Assembly (NCBI GenBank): GCA_040398425.1 | Contig: JBBATZ010000017.1 | Location: forward strand, 1-61,733 | Direction: 5' to 3' | Length of the DNA: 61,733 bases | Origin: UBA7672 sp040398425 | Lineage (GTDB): Bacteria; Pseudomonadota; Alphaproteobacteria; Caulobacterales; Hyphomonadaceae | Shown here: positions 25,389 through 33,595 of the stretch, in pieces | Layout of the letters: every line of letters starts with the position of its first letter | How positions within the stretch are numbered: position 1 is the first letter of the stretch | Program-made: the position numbers and the translations under genes | Notes under the pieces: generated by a model | Seen by the model: the letters and a program-made list of their open reading frames with translations, nothing else | Database searches by the model: none | What the model was told of the DNA's origin: nothing

Positions 25389-27305
25389 CTACTGGTCCAG
25401 CGCCGGTGCGTCGTCGTCTTCATCTGGCGCGTCACGCAGTGTAGGCGGCGGTTTGGCCGACGGGCAGCCTGCAGGTTCCACGACGGCAGCCACCAGTTCA
25501 GCCGGGTCGCCGTTCGAGTAGTTGAAGGCATAGCGCCGGGCCAGGCGTACGCAGCGGTCGGCGGCGACAGCGGCTGTTACGAGATCGTCCAGCGCCTTCT
25601 GGCCAACCTTGTCGCCTGTATCGATCAGCCAGGCGGGGCGGTTGTCTTCTGCAATTGGCGGAATCTCGACATTCGATTCCGGCGGCAGGATGATCTGGTT
25701 GCCCAGCTCGAAGACGAGGCTCGGCTCGGCAAAGGCGATGGCGCGCACGACCTTTGGCGCGCGGCCCTGACAGCCCGACTCAGCCCAGGCGGCTGAGCCC
25801 TCAGGTAGGGCGCAGACTTCGCGCAGTGCTGAGAGAGACGCGCCGGTCGCCAGCATCCACGATTGGTTGGGCAGGATGGCCGCACGATAGGAGATGCCGG
25901 TGACAGCCGAGCACGCAACGAGGCCGGCCAGAAGCCCTGCGGGATGCTTTTTCACGAGCGCATAGAGCGTACCGCCGAGTGCTGCGAGCATCAGAAGGGT
26001 CGGCCAGATGCCGATGCCGGTGGCGTTCCAGGCCTGATCCCAGATGAAGGAGACGCGTGGCTCCATCGCGCCAAACTCTTCAGCCCCCGATGCGCGCACC
26101 TGTTCCAGCATTTGCGGCAAGGGCAGGATAGCGAGCAGCAGCCCGATCGCGCCGAAGAAAAACGCCGAGATCCAGCGTCCCTGCTTCCAGTCGTTCGACG
26201 AGAACCAGTGGTCGGCTGCGGCGCCCGCCATCAGCGCGAAGGCCGGATAGAGCGGCAGCGTGTAGTGGACGAGCTTGGTCGGCGCGATCTCGAACACGAT
26301 CCAGGACGGCACGATCCAGCAGACCAGGAAACGCCAGGCGGCGGCCTCCCTGTCGTCGGCGGCAGTCGTTGCGGCAAGGCGCGGCGCATCAGCGGAGGCA
26401 GGCTTGCCGCGCTTGGGCAGCACGCGTGTTACCGCGAGCCAGATGCCGGGGATCAGCAACAGCGTGCCAGGCCAGAACAGCAAAGGCAGGGCGGCGCTAT
26501 GCATGCCGATGGGGCCTGCGTGGCCCTCGGCTGCATCGACCAGCTTCTGCCCAAGATCGACGCGTACAGCTTCTGAGAGGAAGGCGCCGTCGGTCGCAAT
26601 CTGAACGGCGACATACCACGGCACGGTCATCACGATGAAAAGGCTGATGCCGAACCAGTAGAGCAGTGGTCGCGCCCAGGCGTATTTCCGCTCCCAAAGG
26701 AAGAGCGCGCCAAGGGTGCTGAAGCAGACCAGCGGTGCGATCGGTCCTTTCAGCAGAACGCCGAGCGAGAGGCACGCCCAGAACAGGACGCCGTGCCATC
26801 GCCCGCCGGTTCCCGCGCGCATGTGGGCCAGCGCCGCCATGCAGAGCACGAGCACGCCGCATTGCGCCGCGTCCGTCTTGCCGATGTTGGCCTCGGTGGT
26901 CAGCAGCAGGGTGGTGCCAAGGATCATGGCGCCGATGAAGGCAGCGCGGCGCGAGAACAGGGCGGCGCCGCCCCAGAAGGTTCCAAGTGCGGCGATGATG
27001 GCGCCGAGCATGGAAGGAATGCGGTATTCCGAGATGCTGCGGGCGTGAGCGCCCGAGGTAATGTTGACCGCCGCGGACTGCAGCCAGTGAATGGCGACCG
27101 GCTTCTTGTTCCGCAGCTCGTCATGGTAGCGGATCACCACATAGTCGCCTGTCTCCATCATTTCGGAGGAGGCTTCGGTGAAGCGGCCTTCGTCGCGATC
27201 CAGAACGGGCATGGCGAACAGGCCCGGAATGGCAAGAAGAAACACAAGGCCTGCCAGCACGGCATAGGCCCAGCGGCTTTCAGTCAGCCTGTCAAAATTA
27301 GCCAT
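25389..27305 (-). CDS. Glycosyltransferase family 39 (ArnT/PMT-like) membrane protein
   Basis: A lipid-linked-sugar transferase of 638 residues with roughly ten to twelve membrane helices in the N-terminal 430 residues. The PMT/ArnT signature DRDEGRFTEASSEM lies in the first periplasmic loop (about 32-45), followed by RNKKPVAIHW. The start is placed at 27305 (MANFDRLTES); a longer reading would add a non-conserved leader. A soluble C-terminal domain ends in an acidic tail. Such enzymes move a sugar from undecaprenyl phosphate to lipid A or another envelope acceptor. It diverges from a GT2 enzyme that could make the donor. Confidence 0.88.
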   Translation of the reverse strand: MANFDRLTESRWAYAVLAGLVFLLAIPGLFAMPVLDRDEGRFTEASSEMMETGDYVVIRYHDELRNKKPVAIHWLQSAAVNITSGAHARSISEYRIPSMLGAIIAALGTFWGGAALFSRRAAFIGAMILGTTLLLTTEANIGKTDAAQCGVLVLCMAALAHMRAGTGGRWHGVLFWACLSLGVLLKGPIAPLVCFSTLGALFLWERKYAWARPLLYWFGISLFIVMTVPWYVAVQIATDGAFLSEAVRVDLGQKLVDAAEGHAGPIGMHSAALPLLFWPGTLLLIPGIWLAVTRVLPKRGKPASADAPRLAATTAADDREAAAWRFLVCWIVPSWIVFEIAPTKLVHYTLPLYPAFALMAGAAADHWFSSNDWKQGRWISAFFFGAIGLLLAILPLPQMLEQVRASGAEEFGAMEPRVSFIWDQAWNATGIGIWPTLLMLAALGGTLYALVKKHPAGLLAGLVACSAVTGISYRAAILPNQSWMLATGASLSALREVCALPEGSAAWAESGCQGRAPKVVRAIAFAEPSLVFELGNQIILPPESNVEIPPIAEDNRPAWLIDTGDKVGQKALDDLVTAAVAADRCVRLARRYAFNYSNGDPAELVAAVVEPAGCPSAKPPPTLRDAPDEDDDAPALDQ

Positions 27306-27495
27306 CACGCGTGGAACTATCCCAGACAGGTCGGAAGACAGGTGGCCGATTCGGACGATCCCCGGCCGGACGGGGCGGATCATAACGGCTCTTTTTGGGG
27401 GCGTCGCCGGGTTTGTTCGCCTCAGACACGAGCATGACAAGCCCGCTTGCGGGTCGCCCCTCGCAAGCTGGTCCCGGGGCGGCTATAGGTCTGCC

Positions 27496-28266
27496 ATGGA
27501 TGCGCGCGTCAAGATGGACCGGATGATGACTGCTGGCGAAGGCCGCCCCGAATTCAGCGTTGTCTCGCCCGTGCGGAACGAGGCTGAGAACGTCGATACG
27601 TTGGTGCGGGAGATCGCGTCCGCCCTGTCTGGCCGCGCCTTCGAGATCATCTTCGTCGATGACGCCTCGCAGGACGACACGCGCGCCCGCCTGAATGCTC
27701 TCAAGGGCGAAGTTCCGCAGCTTCGGGTGCTTGGCCATCGCAAGAATGCCGGGCAGAGCCGGGCGGTTCGTACCGGGGTGGTTGCCGCGCGCGCCAATGT
27801 CATCGTCACGCTGGATGGCGACGGTCAGAACGATCCAGCGGACATTCCGGGCCTTCTCGGCCAGCTAAACCGGTCGGACGCGCCGATGGAACTCGCCCTG
27901 ATCCAGGGCCGCCGGGCCAAGCGCATCGACAGCGGCTGGAAGAAGATGGGGTCGCGCCTCGCCAACAATGTCCGCCGGTCGGTGCTGAAAGACGCGAATT
28001 CCGACTCGGGCTGCGGCATGCGTGCCTTCCGCCGCGACGCCTACATGCTGCTCCCGTACTTCGATCACATGCACCGCTACCTGCCGGCCCTGATGATGTC
28101 GGAAGGCCTGCGCGTCGAAGAACGAGAAGTCGGGCATCGCGCGCGGCAGCATGGCCGGTCGAATTACACCAATTTTGGCCGTCTGGCGGTCGCTGTCTCG
28201 GACATGCGCGGCGTCATGTGGTTGCGCAAACGGCGCCGGTCGCCGGGCGGCGTGGACGAAATCTGA
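27496..28266 (+). CDS. Glycosyltransferase family 2, polyprenyl-phosphate sugar synthase-like
   Basis: A cytoplasmic-face transferase of 256 residues. The GT-A fold shows FSVVSPVRNEAENVDTLV (about 15-32), the FVDDASQDDT nucleotide-binding loop, LDGDGQNDP (the DXD-type metal site) and a C-terminal GRSNYTNFGRL-like acceptor region. It lacks the C-terminal membrane helices of ArnC, like the soluble dolichyl-phosphate mannose synthase type. It probably charges undecaprenyl phosphate with a hexose. The divergent GT39 gene 190 bases away is the logical user. Confidence 0.88.
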   Translation: MDARVKMDRMMTAGEGRPEFSVVSPVRNEAENVDTLVREIASALSGRAFEIIFVDDASQDDTRARLNALKGEVPQLRVLGHRKNAGQSRAVRTGVVAARANVIVTLDGDGQNDPADIPGLLGQLNRSDAPMELALIQGRRAKRIDSGWKKMGSRLANNVRRSVLKDANSDSGCGMRAFRRDAYMLLPYFDHMHRYLPALMMSEGLRVEEREVGHRARQHGRSNYTNFGRLAVAVSDMRGVMWLRKRRRSPGGVDEI

Positions 28267-28410
28267 CGGGCCGGTCATTCTGGGGTTGGGCAGGCCTAAG
28301 GGTCGGAGGGCTTTCAATTGGACAGCAAAATCGCTACCGGTTTACGGATCGACGCCATGGAACGACGGGCGAAACGTTCCGGGCAGGGCGGGCCACAGAA
28401 GGGATCACCC

Positions 28411-28851
28411 ATGCGCGTTATCTTCGGGATTTTCCCGCTGCTTGCCATTCCGGTTTTAATCTACAACCTGATGGCGCTCACGGCCGGAGGCGGACTCGAC
28501 GCCAACGGCGTCTCCATGATCACGATGCAGCTGTCCGATCCGGTTCGCGGGACGCCGATTTTTGGCGCCTGGCGGATCACCGGAGGGGACATTCTCATCC
28601 TCCTGTCGATGGTGTTCTTCTTCGTCGAAATCCTGAAATCGACGTCGACGGGCTCGTCCACCATCGCGAACCACGCGGTTTCGATGCTGGTTTTCATCGT
28701 CTGCCTGGTCGAGTTCCTGCTGCTGCCGAACTTCCAGACCTCGACCTTCTTCATCCTCACCGTGATGAGCCTGCTGGACGTTCTCGCTGGGGTGGTTGTG
28801 ACGATCGTCTCGGCCCGTCGCGACTTCAGCGTCGGCGACGGCCACAACTGA
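28411..28851 (+). CDS. Four-helix membrane protein of unknown function
   Basis: A 146-residue integral membrane protein. The ATG at 28411 has GAAGGGA upstream; longer readings from TTG 28318 would add a charged leader. Helices lie at about 3-22, 47-67 (ILILLSMVFFFVEIL), 82-100 and 106-127, with a Gly/Asp-rich loop between the first two. It sits 144 bases after the GT2 gene in the same direction and may be co-transcribed. No domain was recognised. Confidence 0.7.
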   Translation: MRVIFGIFPLLAIPVLIYNLMALTAGGGLDANGVSMITMQLSDPVRGTPIFGAWRITGGDILILLSMVFFFVEILKSTSTGSSTIANHAVSMLVFIVCLVEFLLLPNFQTSTFFILTVMSLLDVLAGVVVTIVSARRDFSVGDGHN

Positions 28852-28912
28852 TCGCGACCCGGCCGGATTGAACACTTAAGGGCGCAGCGCGTACCTCTGA
28901 GGGAGCGGACGC

Positions 28913-29296
28913 ATGGGCATTTTCTTCGACCAGGACTGGTTTGATGACCGGCTCAAGGCTGCTGGCCTGACGCGCGCGTCGCTGGCGCAGGCAGCGGGTA
29001 TGACCATCGACGAGGTCGAGATGGTGTTCGCGGATCGCCGCGAGCTGGAAGGCTCCGAGGTTCACGCCATCGCGCGCATGTTGGCGACCGATGCCCAGGA
29101 AGTCGCCATGCGTTCCGGCGCGGCTGATCCCGGCATGCTTGCGTCGACACCCGTGATGCGCGCCGCGCCCCGCAACGAGCCTTCGGCGCCTGTGGGTTTT
29201 GTGGTCACGCGTGAGGTGATTGCAGGCCTGCACGAACGGATGGACCGGCTCGAACGCATGATCGAGATAGTGCTGCACAAGCTGGAACGCAGGTAG
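28913..29296 (+). CDS. Helix-turn-helix-like small protein
   Basis: A 127-residue cytoplasmic protein. Residues about 10-60 fit an XRE/lambda-repressor-like helical fold (RLKAAGLTRASLAQAAGM, then IDEVEMVFADRRELEG), though recognition-helix features are weak. After a Pro/Ala-rich linker, the last 25 residues (REVIAGLHERMDRLERMI) form an amphipathic coiled coil suited to dimerisation. GGGAG lies eight bases before the ATG. It may be a regulator, but no partner or target is evident. Confidence 0.7.
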   Translation: MGIFFDQDWFDDRLKAAGLTRASLAQAAGMTIDEVEMVFADRRELEGSEVHAIARMLATDAQEVAMRSGAADPGMLASTPVMRAAPRNEPSAPVGFVVTREVIAGLHERMDRLERMIEIVLHKLERR

Positions 29297-29303
29297 GCCA
29301 GGC

Positions 29304-29579
29304 TCAGGCTTCGGTTTCGAGGCTGGGGCGCAGGGGCGTGCGTGCTTCGGGCTGCAGGTAGGCCTGACGGGCCTGCTGGGCGGGAACGCGCTGTCTATCC
29401 AATTGGCCCAGCAGATGTGCTCCAAAAGCTGGCACAAACCAGAATTGTGCTTCGTGTTTGGCGCGCTCGGAGGCGCGTCCTGTATCGGCGCGGCGGTCTT
29501 CGCCCGAACCACGGCGTTCGTCGAACCGCTGGCGACGGTCTTCATTACGGAATACGTGCGGAGCTGGTTCGACGCGCAT
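29304..29579 (-). CDS. Small basic protein with C-terminal hydrophobic motif
   Basis: A possible 91-residue protein converging on the previous gene. The first half is strongly charged (RNEDRRQRFDERRG). It then has FWFVPAFGAHLLGQL, reminiscent of the short aromatic plus A-x-L-(I/L)-x-Q motif seen near the ends of many small alphaproteobacterial proteins of unknown role. Third-codon-position GC is moderate. An overlapping plus-strand frame is open across the same bases but looks less protein-like. No ribosome site stands out. Confidence 0.45.
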   Translation of the reverse strand: MRVEPAPHVFRNEDRRQRFDERRGSGEDRRADTGRASERAKHEAQFWFVPAFGAHLLGQLDRQRVPAQQARQAYLQPEARTPLRPSLETEA

Positions 29580-29691
29580 GCATGGCTAAATGCAAGCGTC
29601 GCGCCGCGTTCCGTTCAGGGCCGGGAACTCTGGGGAATAGGGGTTAACTGCCGTAAGGCGCAGGTGGCGATGCGGGACGCGTCCCGGTAGC

Positions 29692-30390
29692 TCAGCCGTC
29701 CTTGGGCTTGTCGGTCGGCTGCGCGAAGCTGCCCACGGTGAGCTGGGCGAGCTGGCGCTGCATGTCCATCATCTGCTGCTGCAGGGCGCGGATCGCGTCG
29801 ATGCCTGTCGGCGGCATGGATGGCTTCGGCGCATCGCCCGTGGGGGTTGCTCCGGGCATTCCCGGCATTCCTGGCATCATCCCCGGCATACCCGACATCC
29901 CGTTGGTGCCGGGCGCTCCGGGCGGTCCGGGGACGAAGGGCGCGAAGAATTTCATCGTGTCCTCGAACATCGACATGTTCTTGCGGACCTGTTCCTCGAA
30001 CGCCTTTGCCTTGTCCTCGCCGACGGTGGTCGACATGTAGTCGCGCCACTTTTCCTGCTGCTGGTTGAACGTCTTCATCGACATTTCGAGATAGGCCGGC
30101 AGCATGGTCTGGAAGTTGTCGCCGTAGAACTGGATGAGCTGGCGCAGGAAGGAGACGGGCAGCACGCCGTCCTTCTTGTTTTCCTGCTCGAAAATGATCT
30201 GGGCGAGAACGGCGCGGGTGAGATCCTCGCCCGACTTCGCGTCCTGCACGATGAATTCTTTGCCCTTGCGGGTGAGTTCGGAGAGATGCTCAAGCGTGAC
30301 GTACGCGCTGGCCGAAGTGTCGTAGAGGCGCCGGTTGGCGTACTTCTTGATGACGATCCGATCGCCGTGCGCACCGTTGGCTTGCGTCAA
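29692..30390 (-). CDS. phaR: Polyhydroxyalkanoate synthesis repressor
   Basis: A transcription factor that senses polyhydroxybutyrate and represses phasin and its own gene. It has 232 residues. The N-terminal DNA-binding domain (about 10-70) shows VIKKYANRRLYDT and YVTLEHLSELTRKG, and the PHB_acc domain follows (about 75-150). A Gly/Pro/Met-rich stretch with repeated GMPGM units precedes a Gln-rich C-terminal helix. Translation appears to start at TTG 30388-30390, with GGGAGA upstream; there is no in-frame ATG. It faces away from phaB across a 229-base shared control region. Confidence 0.95.
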   Translation of the reverse strand: MTQANGAHGDRIVIKKYANRRLYDTSASAYVTLEHLSELTRKGKEFIVQDAKSGEDLTRAVLAQIIFEQENKKDGVLPVSFLRQLIQFYGDNFQTMLPAYLEMSMKTFNQQQEKWRDYMSTTVGEDKAKAFEEQVRKNMSMFEDTMKFFAPFVPGPPGAPGTNGMSGMPGMMPGMPGMPGATPTGDAPKPSMPPTGIDAIRALQQQMMDMQRQLAQLTVGSFAQPTDKPKDG

Positions 30391-30586
30391 AGGTCCATCT
30401 CCCGTCGGCTATCCATTCCGCTACGTAAGGCTACCGTCGGACAGCGCGTTCAAAGCGGTTTCAACCACGCTCGTAGCACGTCTTTTACGCACCTGCACAC
30501 TGAAACGATGTGCGCAGCAGAGGTGCAGCATTTTTTTACGGAGCATGTCCAGCCACGCGACCTCTGCGTATGAAAGGGGTATAGAA

Positions 30587-30606
30587 TGATCACTGGCTCG
30601 TGATCA
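30587..30606 (+). promoter_or_regulatory. Perfect dyad, candidate operator before phaB
   Basis: TGATCAC (30587-30593), six bases, then GTGATCA (30600-30606) is a perfect 7-6-7 dyad. It lies between a TATAGAAT -10-like element (30580-30587) and the AGGAGGAG ribosome site (30606-30613) of phaB. A repressor bound here would block initiation or early elongation. The regulator is unknown; PhaR is one candidate by position, though this is not a site I know for it. Confidence 0.45.
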
Positions 30607-30619
30607 GGAGGAGACGGCA

Positions 30620-31345
30620 ATGACGAAGGTGGCGCTTGTTACGGGGGGAACGCGCGGGATCGGTCGGGCCATCTCCGAACGGCTGGTGAAGGACGGTTTC
30701 AAGGTCGCGGCGAACTACGCCGGCAATGACGAAGCCGCCAGCAAGTGCGCCGAGGAACTCGGCATCAAATGTTTCAAGTGGGATGTCGGCGACTATGACG
30801 CCTGCGCCGAAGGGATCGCGCAGATCACCAAGGATCTCGGCCCCGTCGAGGTGCTGGTCAACAATGCCGGCATCACGCGCGACGCCACACTCCATCGCAT
30901 GACGCGCCAGCAGTGGGACGACGTCATCCGCGTCGACCTGACCTCCGCCTTCAATCTGTGCCGCCTTACGATCGAAGGCATGCGTGACCGGAACTATGGC
31001 CGCATCGTCAACATCTCCTCGATCAACGGCCAGAAGGGGCAGGTGGGGCAGGTGAACTATTCCGCGGCCAAGGCCGGCCTGATCGGCTTCACCAAGGCGC
31101 TCGCGCAGGAGAACGCGAAGAAGGGCATCACCGTGAACGTCATCTGCCCGGGCTACATCGACACAGAGATGGTGCAGGCGGTGCCCGAGAAAGTGCTTGA
31201 GAGCATCATCGCCACCATCCCTGTCGGCCGTCTGGGCAAGGCCGAAGAGATCGCAGCCTGCGTCTCGTTCCTGTCGGGACAGGACTCAGGGTTCATCACC
31301 GGCGCGACGCTGACGGCAAACGGCGGACAATTCATCGCAGGATAG
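30620..31345 (+). CDS. phaB: Acetoacetyl-CoA reductase
   Basis: Reduces acetoacetyl-CoA to (R)-3-hydroxybutyryl-CoA with NADPH for polyhydroxybutyrate synthesis. It is a short-chain dehydrogenase of 241 residues. The nucleotide loop is TGGTRGIG (7-14). NNAGITRDA follows, then catalytic Ser in NISSING, and Tyr and Lys in YSAAKAG. The stretch IDTEMVQAVPEKV is characteristic of PhaB as opposed to FabG. A strong AGGAGGAG precedes the ATG. phaA (thiolase) and phaC (synthase) are not in this window. Confidence 0.93.
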   Translation: MTKVALVTGGTRGIGRAISERLVKDGFKVAANYAGNDEAASKCAEELGIKCFKWDVGDYDACAEGIAQITKDLGPVEVLVNNAGITRDATLHRMTRQQWDDVIRVDLTSAFNLCRLTIEGMRDRNYGRIVNISSINGQKGQVGQVNYSAAKAGLIGFTKALAQENAKKGITVNVICPGYIDTEMVQAVPEKVLESIIATIPVGRLGKAEEIAACVSFLSGQDSGFITGATLTANGGQFIAG

Positions 31346-31523
31346 GAATTGAGGACCCACCGAGGACTCTGGGCAACGCTACGCCACTCATAGCTAAAGC
31401 ACTGATTCTAAATGGGTCAGAGTTCTTGCCTCTGCCGCTGAATGGCCCCAACGTGGCCGGTGGGGCTCCTGTTGCGAACAAAGAATCGCCCCCTTTGCCG
31501 TGTCTATGGCGGGGATGAACTTG

Positions 31524-32303
31524 ATGGATCTGAACCCTCCTGCGCGTCGCGTCGCAGCCTTGATGCTGGCAATTGCCGGCTCCGCTGGATTCGTCGCCCC
31601 GGCGCTGGCGCAGCAACCTTCGCAGCTTCCGCCCCCTACCTTCGCCACCACCCGCTCCAATGCCGCCATGATGCTCGACGCCGGCGGCACCAAGTATGTC
31701 GACCTCGGTTCCTCCGCCACCAAGAGCTTCGTGCTGGAACAACGCGGTTCCGTCGTGCTGCTGCAGCAGGAAGGCTCGAACGAAATTCTCTCGCTGATGC
31801 CGGTCGCAGGCCAGCGCGGCGATACCTTCTTCATGGACTACACTGGCCGCACCGTTCTCAAGGTCACCAAGGCCGGCAACGTCGTCTCCTACCTCCACAA
31901 TCCTGCGGGCGCTCCTGCTGATCCGGCCGGCCGTGTGCCGCCGCTGTCCTCGCCCGCGATGACCGCTTCGCTCGATTCGATGCGCGCTAACGCCGCCAGC
32001 CAACTCAGCAAGCTCGCCGGCCACGACATCGCAATCTGGGGTACGCAGGCGTTCTCGAACAATGAAGCCTGGGCCGCTGACGCGCTCAGCATCCTCGTGC
32101 TCGGCGTCAAGAACGCCAACGGCAGCGCCGGTCGCGCAGCCTCCAAGATCGAGAAAGTCACCGTTCGCCGCGCCAAGGCGCCGAAGGTGACGTTCAAGGA
32201 AGGCGAGCTGATCGTCGAAGTGAACCCGGAAGACTCCTGGGCCGGCCGCGTCACGCCGGAAGAAGTCACGAAAGTGCTGACCGCCTCCCGCTCGGCCGGT
32301 TGA
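31524..32303 (+). CDS. Exported DUF4908-like protein
   Basis: A secreted protein of 259 residues. The ATG at 31524 has GGGGA eight bases upstream, and several other ATG/GTG codons lie within 24 bases before it. The signal peptide ends near FVAPALAQ. The mature part has beta-strand features in VLLQQEGSNEILSLMPVAG and RGDTFFMDYTGRTVLKVTKAG, which resemble the alphaproteobacterial DUF4908 pattern. A helical section and a basic C-terminal domain follow (TVRRAKAPKVTFKEGELIV). The match is from memory of motif style, not a search. It ends two bases before the convergent cupin gene. Confidence 0.65.
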   Translation: MDLNPPARRVAALMLAIAGSAGFVAPALAQQPSQLPPPTFATTRSNAAMMLDAGGTKYVDLGSSATKSFVLEQRGSVVLLQQEGSNEILSLMPVAGQRGDTFFMDYTGRTVLKVTKAGNVVSYLHNPAGAPADPAGRVPPLSSPAMTASLDSMRANAASQLSKLAGHDIAIWGTQAFSNNEAWAADALSILVLGVKNANGSAGRAASKIEKVTVRRAKAPKVTFKEGELIVEVNPEDSWAGRVTPEEVTKVLTASRSAG

Positions 32304-32305
32304 CT

Positions 32306-32746
32306 CTAGGCGGCTCCCGGCGACCAGTCGGGCGCAGCCATCACGAACCCCGCAAAATCGAAGCCCGGCGACACGGTGCAGCCCACCAGCGTCCACGCGC
32401 CCAGTGTGCGTGCGGCCTGCCAGTGACGCGGCTCTACCACGATCTGTGGCTTTTGCCCTGCTGCGATGCCCGGCCCCAGCACATGCGCAATTGGTGCGTC
32501 GAGATCGGACGCCGCGAGGCACAGCTCCAGAGGGGCGCCTGCATACCAGTGCCAGATCTCCGTCGCGTCGACGTGGTGCCAGTGCGACCGCTCTCCTGCG
32601 CCCAGCGCATAGTAGATCGCCGTGCCGGGCGAGCGCTCGCCGGTAGCGGGCTCGACGCGATGCGTCTGACGGTACCAGCCGCCTTCGGGATGGGGCTTGA
32701 GGTCCAGCGTGCGGATGACGTCGTCGAGTGTCATGAGCTTGGCCAT
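32306..32746 (-). CDS. Cupin-fold protein (cupin_5/DUF985)
   Basis: A 146-residue cytoplasmic protein. LKPHPEGGWYRQTHR (about 16-30) and SHWHHVDATEIWHWYAG (54-70) are the hallmarks of the cupin_5 family, which forms a metal-binding beta barrel. VEPRHWQAARTLGAWTLVGC is a second conserved block. Its ATG overlaps the stop codon of gloB as TGATG, so it is translationally coupled to it. The biochemical role of the family is not established. Confidence 0.88.
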   Translation of the reverse strand: MAKLMTLDDVIRTLDLKPHPEGGWYRQTHRVEPATGERSPGTAIYYALGAGERSHWHHVDATEIWHWYAGAPLELCLAASDLDAPIAHVLGPGIAAGQKPQIVVEPRHWQAARTLGAWTLVGCTVSPGFDFAGFVMAAPDWSPGAA

Positions 32747-33513
32747 CAGAAACTGTTCTTCCGCTCGCGTACTTCGGCAAACGTCGCCACTGCATCGCCC
32801 GCATGCCCAACCGCCGCCTGCAGCTTCGGATCGTCGGCACGCAGGAAAGGATTGGCGCGCTTCTCCTTGCCGATGGTGGTCGGCACTGTCGCGATGTCTT
32901 TCGCGCGTTTTGCTTTCACCTCGTCGGCATAGGTGACAAGGTCCGCATTCCCGCCATCGACACTCAAAGCAAACGCCGCGTTCGATGCGGTGTATTCGTG
33001 CGCGCAATAGACCACCGTATCGTCGGGCAGGGCGCGCAGCTTGCCGAGGCTGTCCCACATCTGCGCCGGCGTGCCTTCGAACAGGCGGCCGCAACCGAGC
33101 GCGAAGAGCGTGTCGCCGACGAAGGCGATCTTTTGGTCGGCGAGATGAAATACGATGTGGCCCAGCGTGTGCCCCGGCGTCTCGATCACGCTCGCCCTGA
33201 GGCCGCCGAGCTCCACCGTATCGCCCTCGTGCAGGATGCGGTCGGGTGCGGCCCCGATGCGGTCAACCTCCTGCGGGCCGACAACTTTGGCGCTCGTCTT
33301 CGCAACGATCTCGGCATTCCCGCCGGCATGATCCGGGTGCCAGTGGGTGTTCCAGATCTGTGTGATGGTCCAGCCCTTCGACTCGGCCTCGGCAAGGATC
33401 TTACCGGCTTCCGGCGTGTCGATCGTGGCCGTCTCCCCCGTTGCGGGCTCGTGCAGCAGGAAACCGTAATTGTCCTTCAGGCAGGGGAAAATGTGGACGA
33501 TCGCTTTGGTCAC
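32746..33513 (-). CDS. gloB: Hydroxyacylglutathione hydrolase (glyoxalase II)
   Basis: Hydrolyses S-D-lactoylglutathione in methylglyoxal detoxification. A metallo-beta-lactamase fold of 255 residues. The metal-binding motif THWHPDHAGGN gives His57, His59, Asp61 and His62. Further ligands lie in ETPGHTLGHI and FVGDTLFALGCGR, and YCAHEYT is the family-specific glutathione-site block. It shares an 82-base divergent promoter region with a methyltransferase gene, an arrangement common in alphaproteobacteria, and is followed by the cupin gene with a one-base overlap. Confidence 0.94.
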   Translation of the reverse strand: MTKAIVHIFPCLKDNYGFLLHEPATGETATIDTPEAGKILAEAESKGWTITQIWNTHWHPDHAGGNAEIVAKTSAKVVGPQEVDRIGAAPDRILHEGDTVELGGLRASVIETPGHTLGHIVFHLADQKIAFVGDTLFALGCGRLFEGTPAQMWDSLGKLRALPDDTVVYCAHEYTASNAAFALSVDGGNADLVTYADEVKAKRAKDIATVPTTIGKEKRANPFLRADDPKLQAAVGHAGDAVATFAEVRERKNSF

Positions 33514-33595
33514 GTGGGTTTACCTTTCGCGGCTGTGCACGCCCTATATAGGCGCAGGGCCAATGTGGAGCCTAGGACGGGCCAGAGGTTAGGGC

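Noticed and set aside
29403..29690. A plus-strand frame overlapping the small minus-strand protein
   Set aside because: It has fewer protein-like features (scattered Cys and Trp, no clear start) than the minus-strand frame, though both remain uncertain.
30481..30540. CTGCAC and GTGCAG half-sites as a PhaR box
   Set aside because: The spacing is long (about 34 bases) and the surrounding bases do not form a clean site; the dyad at 30587-30606 is a stronger signal.
31332..32840. A 502-codon open frame on the minus strand
   Set aside because: It runs antisense through the DUF4908-like gene. Only its continuation frame near 32306-32746 overlaps real cupin coding on the same strand, and that is annotated separately.
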